From assembly GCA_002943765.1 (NCBI GenBank), contig PQWQ01000002.1, forward strand, positions 1,178,001 through 1,242,000: DNA of 64,000 bases, written 5' to 3'. Below, in pieces: positions 1 through 13,531 of the stretch. The stretch comes from Psoroptes ovis (Eukaryota > Arthropoda > Arachnida > Sarcoptiformes > Psoroptidae). Numbering within the stretch: the first letter of the stretch is position 1; the number at the start of each line of letters is the position of its first letter. The notes beneath the pieces are model-generated. The model had not been told where the DNA came from and searched no databases. It was given only the letters and a program-made list of their open reading frames with translations. The position numbers and the translations under genes were made by a program.

Positions 1-2
1 AA

Positions 3-653
3 CATAAAAATGCATCTAAATCGAATGATAAAAATATATCAAAAAATCAAAATGTTTATGAACATTATATACCGAAATCGATATTGATGAAATTACATGA
101 AAAACAAAAAATTGAATTAACATCACTGGCAATATTAGCAGCACCGAATGATGTTAAATTGATTGATCAAAGTGTTTTGCTTGAAAATCTTAAAAATGGA
201 GAAATTTCAAAAAAATTCAATCGGAATTCTTCACCATCATCATCAAAATGGTCAAGTCAATTTAATAGTCATAAATTGAATACAACAACATCGTTTTCAT
301 CGACATTATTAGAACAACCACAATCCAATCCATTTCGTTCTATGTCTACGACAACATTTGAACCAAAATTTTCAATATCAATGCCAACAATTTCGAATAT
401 TGAACAAAAATCAATGATCAATACGAATAAACGTTCGAAATTATCATCTAAAATACTTCAATCAAATAATGAATCGAATGAAAAAATTTTAAATAGAAAA
501 AATAAAAAATATCGAAAATCAAATGTTGAAATTTTTTCCGATCCTCATCATCATAAACCATGTACAAAAAATATCTATCATTTATATCATGCACCTTCAG
601 ATGCATTGCAATCAGAAATATCTTCAACAACTGATCATCAATGTACCAAATGA
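3..653 (+). CDS. 3' part of an unidentified protein gene, cut by the window edge
   Basis: The frame starting at base 3 is open from the window edge to TGA at 651-653 (216 codons) with no splice acceptor in front, so this is the end of a longer coding exon. An ATG at 87 lies inside the frame but is unlikely to be the real start. The visible protein is hydrophilic, basic and rich in Ser, Asn and Lys. Its least biased part is near residues 29-60 of the fragment (around LTSLAILAAPNDVKLIDQ). The last 40 residues carry His runs and two cysteines. I see no membrane segment or catalytic motif and do not recognise the family. Ser is mostly TCA/TCG, as in the other genes here. An AATAAA follows 112 bp after the stop. 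Confidence 0.6.
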   Translation, partial: HKNASKSNDKNISKNQNVYEHYIPKSILMKLHEKQKIELTSLAILAAPNDVKLIDQSVLLENLKNGEISKKFNRNSSPSSSKWSSQFNSHKLNTTTSFSSTLLEQPQSNPFRSMSTTTFEPKFSISMPTISNIEQKSMINTNKRSKLSSKILQSNNESNEKILNRKNKKYRKSNVEIFSDPHHHKPCTKNIYHLYHAPSDALQSEISSTTDHQCTK

Positions 654-764
654 CGATCAATATAGGAAAAAATAGACCAATACAGATAATTAAGATGATT
701 TTTTTTAAATTTTCGGATGCTTAACTTTATGATAATCAATTTAAATTTAAATTTCATTGAAAAA

Positions 765-770
765 AATAAA
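765..770 (+). terminator. poly(A) signal of the first gene
   Basis: This is an AATAAA hexamer 112 bp downstream of the TGA at 651-653, on the same strand. The position is plausible for mRNA 3'-end formation, but the hexamer is common in such AT-rich DNA. Confidence 0.4.
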
Positions 771-1118
771 GATTAAATTAAATTTTGATTTTCTATGATG
801 ATCTGCTAATTGTTTTTTAATTACATTATTTTTCTATTTCTCTCCAATATTAGAAAACCAATTCAATCGAAGAAAAACTCTACAAATTATGCCATCAAAA
901 TTGAGATTATAATCGATGAATTTTTTGAAATAAAAATATTAAGAGATAGAACAAATTGATATTGCTCATTATAATTATTCAATCACATTTTTCACACATA
1001 CAATTATACGATATGCATTATGTTATTATTCATCACGCCATTATCAATGAAATTGTTCAATGTTTTAAAGAAAACAAACATTAACAACAAATTTCGGTGA
1101 TAAAAACAAATCTTGACA

Positions 1119-1659
1119 ATGTTCTCTTTGACGACGTTAAAATCGTTGATACCGAAAAATCAATTCAAAACTTCGAAAGCAAACAAATTGTCATCATCCA
1201 AAATAAATAATTTAAAATTATTTCAAAATAAACAAAAATTTCATCGAAATAATAATAACAATAATTGCCATCGGAAAGCATCAATGATTTTAAAAATGAC
1301 TTGTATAACATTGATATTATTTTTATCGATTACATTGCCATTATCATCATTGGCTCATTCACCTCCAATATCATCATCATCACATCATTCATCATCATTA
1401 CCGATAGAATTATCAAATGCTGCTTTGCGGCAGCGATTATTGAAAGGTTTGTCCAATAAATTATATCAATTGCAAAAATTCAAAACAAATAGCAATAATA
1501 ATCATCATCGTCAGCATGATTATGATGATCATTCGAATAATTATTATGATTCGATGGATTCTCCACAAAATAATAATAATCATAATCATCGATTTGGTGT
1601 TGATCGCTTGAATAAAATCAGATCATTGTTAGCAAAATTACAACCTGATTCTAAATTAC

Positions 1660-1692
<33 letters not shown>

Positions 1693-2807
1693 TGCTTCCT
1701 TTATGGCATTTTTCATCATTAAATAATCATAAAAATAGTAATAATCCATGGAAGTATTTCCACTATCAAAATTATGATAATGATAATAAAGATTCATATT
1801 CTGATCGTATGCCAACATGTGAAGAATTACGTTTCTTATGGTCTATTAAGCAATTGGTATTGCTGGATGATTTGGCTAATAACAATCAACCAAATGAAGA
1901 CAAAAATACATTTAAATCCAATAAATTTGATAAAAATGATCATTTACCAGAATCAGAGATTGATAATGATGATCTTCTGCAACAATCTAATAATGATGAG
2001 GATGATGATCAAAAAATTTTACGGAAAATGTTGGCAAATGTTCCAATCGAGAAACAAGTATATATTACAAAAATTGAACCATCAGATAGCAATGAAGAAG
2101 AAGAAGATTTTGGAGAAAGATATGACATTGAAAAATCATTCAAATCAATTGAATCAACTGCAACAACACCATCAACACAATCGCCAATCACCCCAACAAC
2201 AACATCATCATCTTCTATGGACATCGATTCATCAAACGACGATAAAAACAATATCAAATCAATTAAAATAACTGAAGCAGAAACAGTATCACCATATGGC
2301 ATCGTACATAATAGTCCTAGTTCAGAACGGCGTGGTTCATTATTTCAACATCATCCATCACAAACCATTGGATTTTTTGGCGAATTCATTGAAGATTATT
2401 TCCCTTTAAAATCAAATCATTCTGATTATATTAATAATGATGATAATAGTATTAGAAAAAATTCAAATTTTAATCAATTACGTGATCATTATTATCAAAA
2501 CAATAATAATGGATTTAATTTTCATGATCGAAAAATATCATCACCATCAAAATTTATGCCATCATCATCATCATCATATGGTAATGATGAACATTTTATC
2601 AATGGAAAACAACGAAATAATCGATATAAAAATAGGCCAAAAATTGATTCAAAGATTTATATTTCATCATTGCCTTCATCATCATCATCATCATCGTCAT
2701 CGTCATCATTATCGTCATCATCAAAATCATCGTCATCCTCCAGAATGATGTTACCAGGATTTTGGCATGATAAACCAGTAAAACCATCTGTCAATTTGAT
2801 TAATTGA
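1119..2807 (+). CDS. low-complexity, probably secreted protein (unidentified)
   Basis: This is a single open frame of 562 codons from ATG 1119 to TGA 2805-2807, with an in-frame TAA at 1101-1103. From the ATG at 1284 the protein starts with a good signal peptide (MILK, hydrophobic TCITLILFLSITL, then LAHS). From 1119 the same segment would be a signal anchor after 55 basic residues, so the true start is open. The mature part is Ser/Asn/Asp/His-rich with long TCA-encoded Ser runs. Three islands look less random: an amphipathic stretch after the signal (LRQRLLKGLSNKLYQLQKF), a Cys-containing PTCEELRFLWSIKQ, and IGFFGEFIEDYFPL just after a dibasic ERRGS. The C-terminus is also unbiased (MMLPGFWHDKPVKPSV). 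The layout recalls a peptide precursor or extracellular matrix protein. I cannot name a family, and the function is unknown. Confidence 0.7.
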
Positions 2808-2843
2808 AAATGGATTTTTTCTCGAAAAAAAAGAAATTTTTCG

Positions 2844-2849
2844 AATAAA
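2844..2849 (+). terminator. poly(A) signal of the secreted-protein gene
   Basis: An AATAAA lies 37 bp after the stop codon at 2805-2807, in the correct orientation and inside an A/T-rich trailer. Confidence 0.5.
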
Positions 2850-5800
2850 ATCAAATAATGTCAGCGGGAAGATAATTGAAGATTATCATATAATTAAAAT
2901 TTTAAAACAATTTTATCCTATTACTTATTTCCATTAGCTTTACGAAAAACAAACATTTTCAATGACAAATAATTCCAAAACAAAAAATATAATTACATTT
3001 TACATTTCAATAATCATTTGAATAATGTATTTAAAAAATTCAAAATTTAAAATTTCAAAAAAAAACCACAATCATCATCATCATCATCATCATTTGAAAT
3101 TATCATTTGGAAATGATAATGGATTTGAATCGGAAAAAAATGATAAATTATAAATTAGATTCAATCCAAATAACAATAATCATCATCATCATCATGATGG
3201 AAAATGAAATTCTCATTAATTATAATGATTTCGAAAGCAAATTCAGCATGTATATTTGATGGAAGTAAAAATGAAAATGAAAAACAAAATCTTCAAAAAT
3301 TCATGATGGAAAACTCATATCGAATTCTTCAAAAATGGATTTATTTCAAATTTTTAATTAAAATTTAAAAACTTTTTTTTTTCCTTTCATTTCTCTTTGA
3401 TTTTCGTTCAAAACCATTCAACACACCCACACAACACCCCACCATACACTCATTTTTCAATCAATTTTTTTTTTGAAGTTTTAGACAATTTTCAACCACC
3501 ACAAAACTAAAGACCAGAAAAAATTGAAAAAAAGACTTATCCAATCCTTTGTTCGTTTTTTGTTTTCTTCTTCTTCATTGTTTCACAATTGTTTCGGGCC
3601 CAAATAATGGATGTCACACACAAACACGAAAAAATGCATTTTATTTGGTTCAATTTAATTTGAAAATGAAAAATTTGATGCAAAAAAAATTCAAAAAAAT
3701 GGCATTTTTAATGATAATAATTGAACATACACACACATGAACACATATGGAAAGATTTGCCATTAAAATTTTTTTTTCTTCTTCATCTTGATTTTAATTA
3801 TTATCATTATTTTGAATTATATTTAATAATAATAATAAAAAGTATTTTCAAATATTTTTTTTTCGTTCTTATTTCAATTTTAATTTTCAATTTTTCAAAA
3901 ATTAATTAGCAGAGCAACATTTAAACGTGAAAAAGGGGCAAAGTTTTCAATTGTTCGATTGGAAATATGCAAAAAAAAATTAATTAATTTTAATTGATTG
4001 ATTTGAAATGATAAAAATTCAGAATGAAAGAATTACAAAAAAAAAGATTTCGAGAAAAGTTTTGTGGCGCGATTTTGCAATTGTGATTATTTATGAAAAT
4101 CGGAAAAAAAATATTGAATAGACTAATGACTATAAGATTTATTTATTTATTTATTCATTTTTTTTTTATTTTTTCAGTGCAAATAATTTTGATTGATATT
4201 TGACAATTGTTTTTTTGGTGAATGATAATTATTATTATTCAAAATTCAAATGCAATAAAGCGAAATAAATCGTTCAATTGTTTTCATAGAAAAAAAACAA
4301 ATTCAAATTCAAATTTTCATAGAAAAATTATTCATATTTTAAGCATTGTTTCTATCATCAAAAATTGTTCATATCAAAGATTGATTAGACATTAGGCGTG
4401 GTGATATTATTCGATGATGATGATAATAATAAATTCTGCGAGAAAAAGAAATGATGATTCCGATCGAAAATAGGAAATTAATATGATAATTTTCTATGAT
4501 TGTTATTATGATTTTGATTTAATATTATTTTCATTTCATATTCATTATTTGTTCTAAATATTCGTCATGACGAATGAAAATATTGGAAACAAATTAAATA
4601 AATAAATAAATGAATATCTGAGAATAGAAAAAATAAAAATGGATAAAAAACGGAGAAGAAATCAATTTGAATGCATGTGATTTGTTTTTTTTTCATTTTC
4701 ACAAATTTGTTGCCGATTTAGGATACGAAAAAAAAAAAATGAAAATAAAATGGAAAAAAATGGAAAAATGAAATTCCCAAATTGTCATAATGGTGATTTA
4801 TTAAAATTCAATTTTATCCGTACTCAAATGGACTTGGCCAAACGGGAAAAAAATCCAAGATAATTCAAGACACTGAAAATTCTATAAATATTTTCGCCAA
4901 AACACATGGGGCTTTTGCGCTAAACATTTTAATGAATTTGATATAAATCAATACTAAATTATAAATTACAATTATCGACTTACGGTTGATTGTGTGAAAA
5001 TTTGTTGATATTCATTCATTTTGCGATTGAAACAAATACTTATTAATCATCTGCAAAATGTTTAATTGATCAAAAAAAAACACATTTAAAATAGAATTTT
5101 ATTGCAATTTATCATAAATTTTTTTTTGAAATGATTATTTATATGTATTTTGTATGCAATTATAAATGTATAATAAATGTTAAAAATGATGTTGCTTTGT
5201 ACTTTGATTACTAATATTTACACAATAATTTTTTTCTCAATATAAATATTATTTTTAATTTTTTATTATTTGTTCAATTATTTACAATTTTTCATTTATT
5301 TATTTATTTTTTTAAGTTCATTTTTCAATTCATTTGACTTTGTAGAGCGAGTAATTGATGTGATGTTCAGTCCTAAGTTATTGTTTGCTGTGAAAAACAA
5401 AAAAGAAAAAAAAACGATTAATTAGACATATTATATTTCATTGTTTAATCATTTATCATTTCATTTGTTATGATTGTATTTCATTGATTCAAAACAGTAA
5501 TGGAAATAAAATGTTTGAATTTGCCAGAAAAAAATCAAAAATTTTTCAACCATTAAATGGTATCAGAGTGGAAAAAAATTGAAATGAAATTAATCGTCAT
5601 TAAATTATGATGATTGTGAAAAAAAAATTCGTGTGAAACTCTTTAAAATATTTATACGAAATCAAATGCCATCTCAGTTCATTTATTTGAAAATCAATTC
5701 AATTCAAGAAATTAATTCAAATTTAATAGATTCAATTCATCATTGTTCATTCATCTGAATTTTTTTTTCTTTTGAATTCATTATACGTTTCTTGTAAATG

Positions 5801-8800
5801 ATATATGAAATTTCAATTTTCTTAAATATTCACATGAGTTTAAGACAATATTTATTTTTCATTTTTTTTCGCACTTGCACTTGCAGAAAATGACGTCAGC
5901 TTTAAAAAAAAGTCGGTGAAATGAAATTGATGAATTTTGTTCGCATTTTGAACTAAAAAAGTAAATTGTCTTTTAAATTTTAAATTCAATTAGAGTGGAG
6001 TGGTTCAATTTCAATCAATAAACAATACTTTGAAAGATAGGTTACAAGGTCTCAACATCATCATCGATCATTGTCAAAAAAGAAAATGACTGAAAATTTC
6101 ATCGAATTCAATCAGATAAACGCAATCACTCATGACCTTTTGGAAGACTTCATCAACAAAAACTTGATGCTTTTGTTTAATTGAAAAATTTTCAATTTTC
6201 CCTTAGCAAGTTTTTCTAATTGGCATTTCTAATTTCTAAGTTTGGCATCTAATTTTCATAATGGTGGCTTTGAGGCAATTTTAAATTGGTTATTTATTTA
6301 TTTATTTGCTGGTGGATGAAAAAAAAAAATCAAATTGATGAACACTGGATGAATCATTAAAATTTTTGAATTATTTGAATGGTTATTTCATTTCAAGAAA
6401 TTGAAAGTTAATGAGCTAATTAATTTTCTTATGGTAAAAAATTCTATTAATTTGTTTTTTTCCTGTGAAGAAATAAACAAATTTTGATTCAAATTTCTTA
6501 ATATTTCATGCAAATTTTTCCTTTCTTCTAAAAATTGAACAGAAAGAACGTTTTATTCTTCGAAACTTCAACAGAAATTTGAATTTTCATTCATTTTCAC
6601 ACATTCATTTATTCAATTTTCAATGAAAAACTAATTTACCAAAAAAAGAAAACTTAATTATTTTTCATCATTTTTTTATATTTGGATTTTGACCAAAAAC
6701 AAATTCAAAATAAATAAATAAAATGAAGAATAAATGTAATCTAATGAACCATAAAACATACGTGAATGGATGGAAATAATTAAAATTCGGAAATCAAAGT
6801 GATAATGATCGTGAAAATCAATTAATTCATTTCTATGATTATGAACAAGAAAAAAATTGATTATATTTCATATCAATTTGAATAATAGAAGATATTCTCT
6901 GGTTTTTTCTCACGATTTTTGGCATTTAGGAAGCAAACATTTTAAAATATGAATTTCGGATATGTTGGAAATGATAACCCTAAAAACAAATAGAAAATTT
7001 TAAATTAGTGAAATTTGCTGGGAAAAAACGGAGCAAAACATAAACGAAAAATAAATTATTGATGTCAAAGAATATGTTTGCTGTCTCATTTCAAATGGAA
7101 ACATATCAATTTGGATGAAATTCCATAGAATTTAAAAATTAATAAGCATACATTTACTATGTGATATTCGAAAAAAAAATAACTTCTCGGGTGAAATTAT
7201 TGAAACTAGTGAAATTTAACCGAAGCAAAATACGTTGGTGTCATTTTGTTATATTACAAATTAAATTTTTGAAAAGTGTAAATGATCACAAAAATAATCA
7301 TGACAATTGTTCATATGGCTGATAAATGCCATAGATTTATTAAATGAAAAATGTTTTGGGTGTGTAAGTGTTTGTGTGTTGAAAAAAAGTCATACAAATA
7401 TGAATTATTTTTTTTGTTTCATATTATTTATTCATTTCATTAAATATTTGTTTCCAAATATATATCAGTGGAAAAAAATAATAATTGGAAACAAGAAAAT
7501 GATGGAAATAAATATATTATTCATTATTCATGAATGAAAAAAAACATCTTTATTCAATCACTTCTTGCAACACACAATTGAAACAGAGACAAACGAGCGT
7601 AGGAACAAGCTACCAAGAGTCAAAATGAATCATATTTAAATCTCAGAATATACCAATGAATAAATGAATGAATCGGAAAAGAATAATGAAAAAGGATAGA
7701 AATGCAAAAAACAGAGAATCCTATGATTTGAAAAAAATGAAAAATTTTAGGAATTAACAAAATACAATTAAATATTTTAAAAGATTAATGATAATCATTA
7801 ATTTATTCTTTAAAAAAAAAAGTTTCACAATTTTCTAATGAAATTTCTAATTGAAAATGGTAAAAAGGTTATATTTTTGACGACAAATTTATTTAAAAAT
7901 AGAAAAGTAAACATCGGAAAAAAAGTATTCGAGGAATATTGTTGGTTGAAATACCATTTGAATAATGAAAATTCATAAGACATTTAAAACGAAATAAACA
8001 AGCAAACAAACAAAACAAAACATTTATCAGATGAGCGAATCATGTTTGAATCATCTTTTTCATTTGAAATTTTTACATTTGAAACACGAATCGGAAAAGA
8101 AATGAATGAAGCGTTTCATTCAAGAAAAGGTTTGAAAAACGAATTGAATCGAAACTATGGAAATCCTTTTTTGAAAATAATCATTTTCTTTTATGTCGAT
8201 TAAATTGATTGTAAAATAAAGAAAATATCGATAAATATCAGAGTTTATGAATTAATGATAATAGACGAATGCTATTGAACGATAACAAGCGATTGACATT
8301 TCAGCTAAAAATAAGGAGAGGTTATTCTGCAAAGATTATTTCAAGAAAAAAAGAATCAAGAATATAAATAATTTGAAAATGAATCACTAATAATCAATAA
8401 TATTAGTAAAGATTATGATTATAATTTCAAAATAATCATATTGAATTAATATTTTATATATATGAATGACGATTATTAATCAGTAATAATGAAAATATGC
8501 TAATATTTTATATTAATATATTAGATTAGATTTCATCGAATGAATTAAAAATATACATTTATAGTGAATTGATAGAAAAAATCAATCATATTCTTTTGAA
8601 TTTGAATGATTCAAAAGAAAAAAAAAATATATGATGATTATCAAGTTAAACGTTTGCAGAAAGAATTGTAGAAAAAATAATAGTTTTTCAAGCAAAGATG
8701 ACATACATATTTGATATTTTTATATTGATATTTTGTTTCGAAAATAAATGTGATGATTTTTTAATAGAATTTTTATCAATTATGATAATAATTACAATAA

Positions 8801-8813
8801 TTGTATATTGATA
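2850..8813. other. gene-free AT-rich intergenic DNA between convergent genes
   Basis: About 6 kb lies between a plus-strand gene and the minus-strand CDK12 gene. I found only short chance frames rich in Phe/Ile/Lys/Asn, (CAT)n tracts near 3073-3093 and 3179-3195, and A/T homopolymers. There is no splice-consistent exon, RNA gene or mobile element that I can support. Confidence 0.5.
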
Positions 8814-8819
8814 TTTATT
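8814..8819 (-). terminator. poly(A) signal of the CDK12 gene
   Basis: TTTATT on the plus strand is AATAAA on the minus strand, 59 bp beyond the TGA at 8878-8880. Position and orientation fit the 3' end of the kinase mRNA. Confidence 0.45.
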
Positions 8820-8877
8820 ATTCATATTCGTTTAGCCTTCTGTTTGAATTTCGCTCAACTTTTTTTCATTTGTTTTT

Positions 8878-11800
8878 TCAACAAGGCATCATTGATGAAT
8901 GATGAATGGTATTATTATTAGATGATGGATTCATTGAATGTGGTACAACTTGAAATAATTGTGATAATGAATGACGAATAGCTATATGATTTTGTTGAAT
9001 TTTTGATCTTTCATAATCATCATGACCGAACGATGCTGTTGATGACATTCGTACAGTTGATGATAAACTAGCAATGATGCTTTCAAGATGTCTCATTACT
9101 TCAGGATGATTAGCTTCAGAGTCCTATTGAGGGAAATTTTTTTTATAATTAATTATTCAATAAAAAGAAAAAATAAATTAATGAGACCTTTATATTTAAA
9201 ATGGATTGTAAATGATGTAATGATTGTTGAATTGTAAGATTCGGATGAACAATTCGTTGTGAATGTCGTTGTATGATAGTGAACATTCGCTCTATTTCTT
9301 CTGCAAAAATAAAATCAAATGAATTTGGAATTTTAGGAAAATTATTCACACTATCGAACCATTATAACCCTGATATTGGGCCATTTTTTTCCTACGCTGT
9401 TTCAGCCACATTTCATGACAATCTTGATCTTTAGGCAGCCTAAAATTTAAAAAAAAAAATAAGAAAATGGAAAAAAAATATCCGAATCAAAGAAACTAAT
9501 AATATACATTGGTGGGGCCATGTTAGATTGATTCGTCAGCCATTCACAATTCAATGCATCTTCTGAAGTAATACGTCTAGACGGATCTAAACAAAGCATA
9601 GCGTCCAAAAGATCAAGAGCTGCTTTTGGCATCCTGTAGTGAAAAATGTGTGAAAAATCAAATGAAAAAATTCAATGAAAACTGCTGTATGAGCTTACAT
9701 AGCAAATTTTTCCCTCAATACTCGTGGATAAGTTATTTTAGGTCGAAAAGATGACCAATAAGGCAAATTTATCACCTGCAATGTTGAGAAAATGATTTAA
9801 TATAAGAATTTCATAAAGGAAATTTTTTTTCAAATGACTTACGGATGGCCAATTAGCTGGCGTGGGAGTACCACAATATTTACTAATGGCTTCTAACTGA
9901 AGTAGCTCTGAATTGGCTTGGAATATCGTTTTACCTCGAAACATTTCACCAAGGATACACCTAAATCACAAACAAGTTTATAAATGAATGAAATAAAATT
10001 GAAATTAAAAATGACAAACCCGCAACTCCAAACATCTATAGCAGGACCATATCTCTCTTCACCAAGTAATAATTCAGGTGGTCGATACCATAATGTGATG
10101 ACTTTGTTTGTGTAAGGACGAGTTTTGTCTTCAGCTGAGAACAATCTTGCAAGACCAAAATCGGCCAGCTTGATTTGTCCGCGATTATTCATCAATATAT
10201 TTGAACATTTGATATCACGATGAAGAAAATTATTACGATGACAATAGCTAAGACCGTCAAGTAATTGCTTCATCACATGTGCTATATTAGCTTCAGTAAA
10301 AACAACCAAACCACTGTCTAATAAACCCATTAAATCATGATCCATGTATTCGAACACTAAATAAAAAGCACCTTTATCACGCTTAAATTCTAAAGCATCT
10401 TCTTTATCGGTGACAATTTCTTTGAGATTGACAATATTTTCGTGATTTAATTGACGAAGAATTTTTATCTCTCTAACGGCTGTTATGGGAAATCCTTCTT
10501 TTTCATTTTCGAGTCTCACTTTCTTAAGAGCTACAATACATTTATCTGTATCACGAGCCTTGTATACTTGACCGTATGTCCCTTCACCAATTTGCGAGAT
10601 AATCTGAAAAACATCAACTGAACGAGGTTTGATATCACGCGCTGGCACTTGTTTATTTTGAGTTGACGATCCAGTAGATTTGCCTATGACTTTTGGACGA
10701 GGAAACGTTTTCATTTGTCCATTAATTTTCAAAGTGATAGTGGCTGATGGAAATTGAGGATGCTGAATAGGTTGAATTTTTTCGATTTTGTTGTCGACTA
10801 ATTTGATAGGCGAATTATTCGTTTTCAGTTCTGAAACTTGTGGCAATGGTAATTTAGACAAATGCGTAGCAGCAGATAATCCAGTGGTAGAAACAGATGT
10901 TTGTGGCAATGTTGTTGGTCGAACAGGTTGGAAACTTCCATTCTGCATGCTGGATGAGAATGTTGTCGCCGATATTTGTTGATCCAATGACTGTGTTTGG
11001 TCCGGTGTACCGCTTGACGTTGGAATCGGAGTTTGAGAATTAGAAGAATCATTTAATGGAGTTCCAGTGTTTGATGTGTTGCCAGTTGACCGCGAAGGTT
11101 GCTGAAGTTTTTTCATCTTAATCTTATTGGCTAATTCAGCAGCTAAAGAATTTGAAGAAAATTTGGACTCGTTTAAAAGAATGGTTGATTTCGATGGCGT
11201 CGTCTTGTAGTATTTCGAATCAGGAGACCTTGGAGATCGAGATCTTGATACGCGATCTCTTTCAATTGCAGGAGCATTCATACGGCTTTTCCGCAAGTAA
11301 CTCGAACCAGATAATGATCCTAAAGTATAAGATGGCGGTGATCGACTTTTTGAACGAGAATCTACAGGTGATGGTGGTGATCTATGATTACGATCACGCG
11401 ACGAAGAATAGGGACTATGCTGACGCTCAGATGTGGAACGATGGTGATCTCGCTCACCACGATGATCTCGTTCATACTCCGATGACTTATAGTGATGATG
11501 ATAATGATAATCTCGTTCTGATGATCTGTGATGATGGTAATCTCTTTCTCGATTATCACGACGATCTTTTTCACGATAATCTCGATATGATGATGATGGT
11601 GAAAAACATCGATAATCGCGACTTGATGAACGATTGTAACGATCTTTCGGTTGAGGTGATAGGCGGCGATCATTTTTTGAAGATGTTTTCGTTGATCTCT
11701 CAGGAGATGGGGATCGATATGAAGATGAGGAATGATGATGAGATGAAGAATATGTCGACGACGATCCAGTATAATTCGAATGGTGATAATGAGATCGACT

Positions 11801-13531
11801 CGATGATGACTGATGAGGATTGTTCGATGGTGAACGAGGAAGTCTTCGCAAGGATGTTGATGAGGATTTCACTGGTAAATCAGGAGGAGTGTAAGACTGG
11901 GATGAACGATCACGGTCTCTGTGCTGTGATGACGAAGATGATCGTTGATAGTGACGAGTTGATTTGCTATCATAGATAGGTGAACGAGACCTCGACTTAG
12001 ATGGTTGACGCTCACGACGACCATCACGAATTGATCGACTGCTTGTTGATGTGTAAAATGATGAATCTCTTGAGTAGGGATTAGATGAAGAATCAAATGT
12101 TCGATGATTTTTATTCGATGTTGGCTCAATAGAACGGATTTTTGATGAAGAATGATGAGGATTTGGGAGTGGAAGAAGAGCTGGTAATGGCGGAGATTGC
12201 GGGGGAGTCTTCGATCGTGAATGAAATCGATAAATGGCGGTAGATGAGGTTTTTTTCGGATTATCATCATTCGGTGAATCTGAACGATGGTATGAACCAG
12301 AACGAATCAAAGTATCATGACAAGATTGTTTGTTTAAAACTTTAGATAATGAATTTGTTGGTGATGCTGCTTCAGCGTTATTTTCGCCATCATCATGGTT
12401 TTCGTCTGAATTTTTTTGTTTTCGTTTGAAAAAGTTATTTCCACTAGAATGAGATTCATCGTGATCTAGATCTTCTAATGATGAAATTTCATCGTGTGTG
12501 GGCGTTGCACGATTATTGGCCGTAGTAGATGATGAAACCAATCGTGATGAAGAACGTGAACGACTTGATGATGATAAAGGTGGTGGCGATGGATTACGAG
12601 AACGTTCGATGATGCGATTATTCAATGGAGTTGTTCGCTTTGAAAAATGATCATTCGAATCAGCCGAATCCAAGTCTAGGTCACTTTTAAAAGACGGCAG
12701 GCTTTCTTCTTCCATAGCATCTGGCAAAATTTCGATTTCATGACTATAAACAACTTCATGGTCATTATCAACATTAGGATTGATTGTATCGGGGAGTTCT
12801 TTGGATGAAGGATCATGACCGATATCATCAATAGATTCTGAATCGGAAATTTTTTCAGTCAAATCTTCAATAGAATCATTGATGCCATTTGATTTGACGT
12901 CATTTTTTATAATTTCATTTGATGATGATTCATTCTCAGTATTTTTACTTAAAATGTCCATATTATCATCGATAGGCGAATTGTCCGGTGATATTTCTTC
13001 AGCTTCTAACATCAACGACGAGGATTTCGGCGACTTTTCAATTTTTTGTTTATCAAATTCTTCATTACGAGATTTTACCGAAGTTGAACGTATAGAAGGT
13101 GCATAAACTTTTGAATATCTACTTCGATCATAAATTTGGTTTGATTCATATCGTGAACGTTGAGATGAAGGAGTAGTATAAAAAGAATTTGAACGTGATG
13201 GATGATGATGTTTCGAGCGATCATATGATTGACGAGAATTATTATTATATTTATTATGTGTCAAAGGTTGATTGTCGCAAACATCACCATCATCATCTTC
13301 TAATTCACCTTCTTCAATTTCGGAGGAATTTTGACCATTATCAATTTTTTGTTCGTCTTTTATTTGTGGACGTATATCATTATAATTATCATCAACATCA
13401 TTATCATCATCTTTTAATTCACCATCAGAAATATCTTCAACATCTTTATTATTACAATTATTATTACTGGATTTCACGATTGTAGTTGTTTTGAAATCAT
13501 CAACATCATCTTCATCACTGATGGCATCCAT
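8878..13531 (-). CDS. Cdk12: cyclin-dependent kinase 12/13 homologue, 7 exons
   Basis: Model: complement of 10020-13531, 9843-9960, 9699-9775, 9508-9633, 9369-9439, 9188-9300 and 8878-9123. This gives 4263 nt, about 1420 aa; all introns are 59-68 bp with GT/AG ends and matching phases. The ATG has a good context (aaaATGG) and an in-frame TAG two codons upstream. An acidic N-terminus is followed by a long Ser/Arg (RS) region with SRSRSP motifs, then the kinase domain from about residue 974. Visible are the Gly loop GEGTYG 982-987, Lys1003, the cyclin-binding helix PITAVRE 1015-1021 (PITAIRE class), HRD 1104-1106, DFG 1124-1126, T-loop Thr1141 in RPYTNKVITLWYRPPE, and the CDK12-type C-terminal extension after MAPP (CHEMWLKQRRKK). 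In animals CDK12/13 with cyclin K phosphorylates the RNA polymerase II C-terminal domain in the nucleus during elongation. A CDK9-type kinase is unlikely given the RS domain and extension. Confidence 0.95.

Noticed and set aside
1265..2854. Overlapping frames in the secreted-protein gene (both strands)
   Set aside because: They arise from the (TCA)n and (AAT)n repeats read in other phases.
11152..11979. 275-codon plus-strand frame
   Set aside because: It is antisense to the RS-rich part of CDK12 exon 1; the Asp/Met-rich translation mirrors Ser/Arg/His codons of the real gene.
11362..13485. Several other frames within the CDK12 first exon on both strands
   Set aside because: They are His/Ile/Asp-rich shadows of the repetitive coding sequence without splice sites or a domain.
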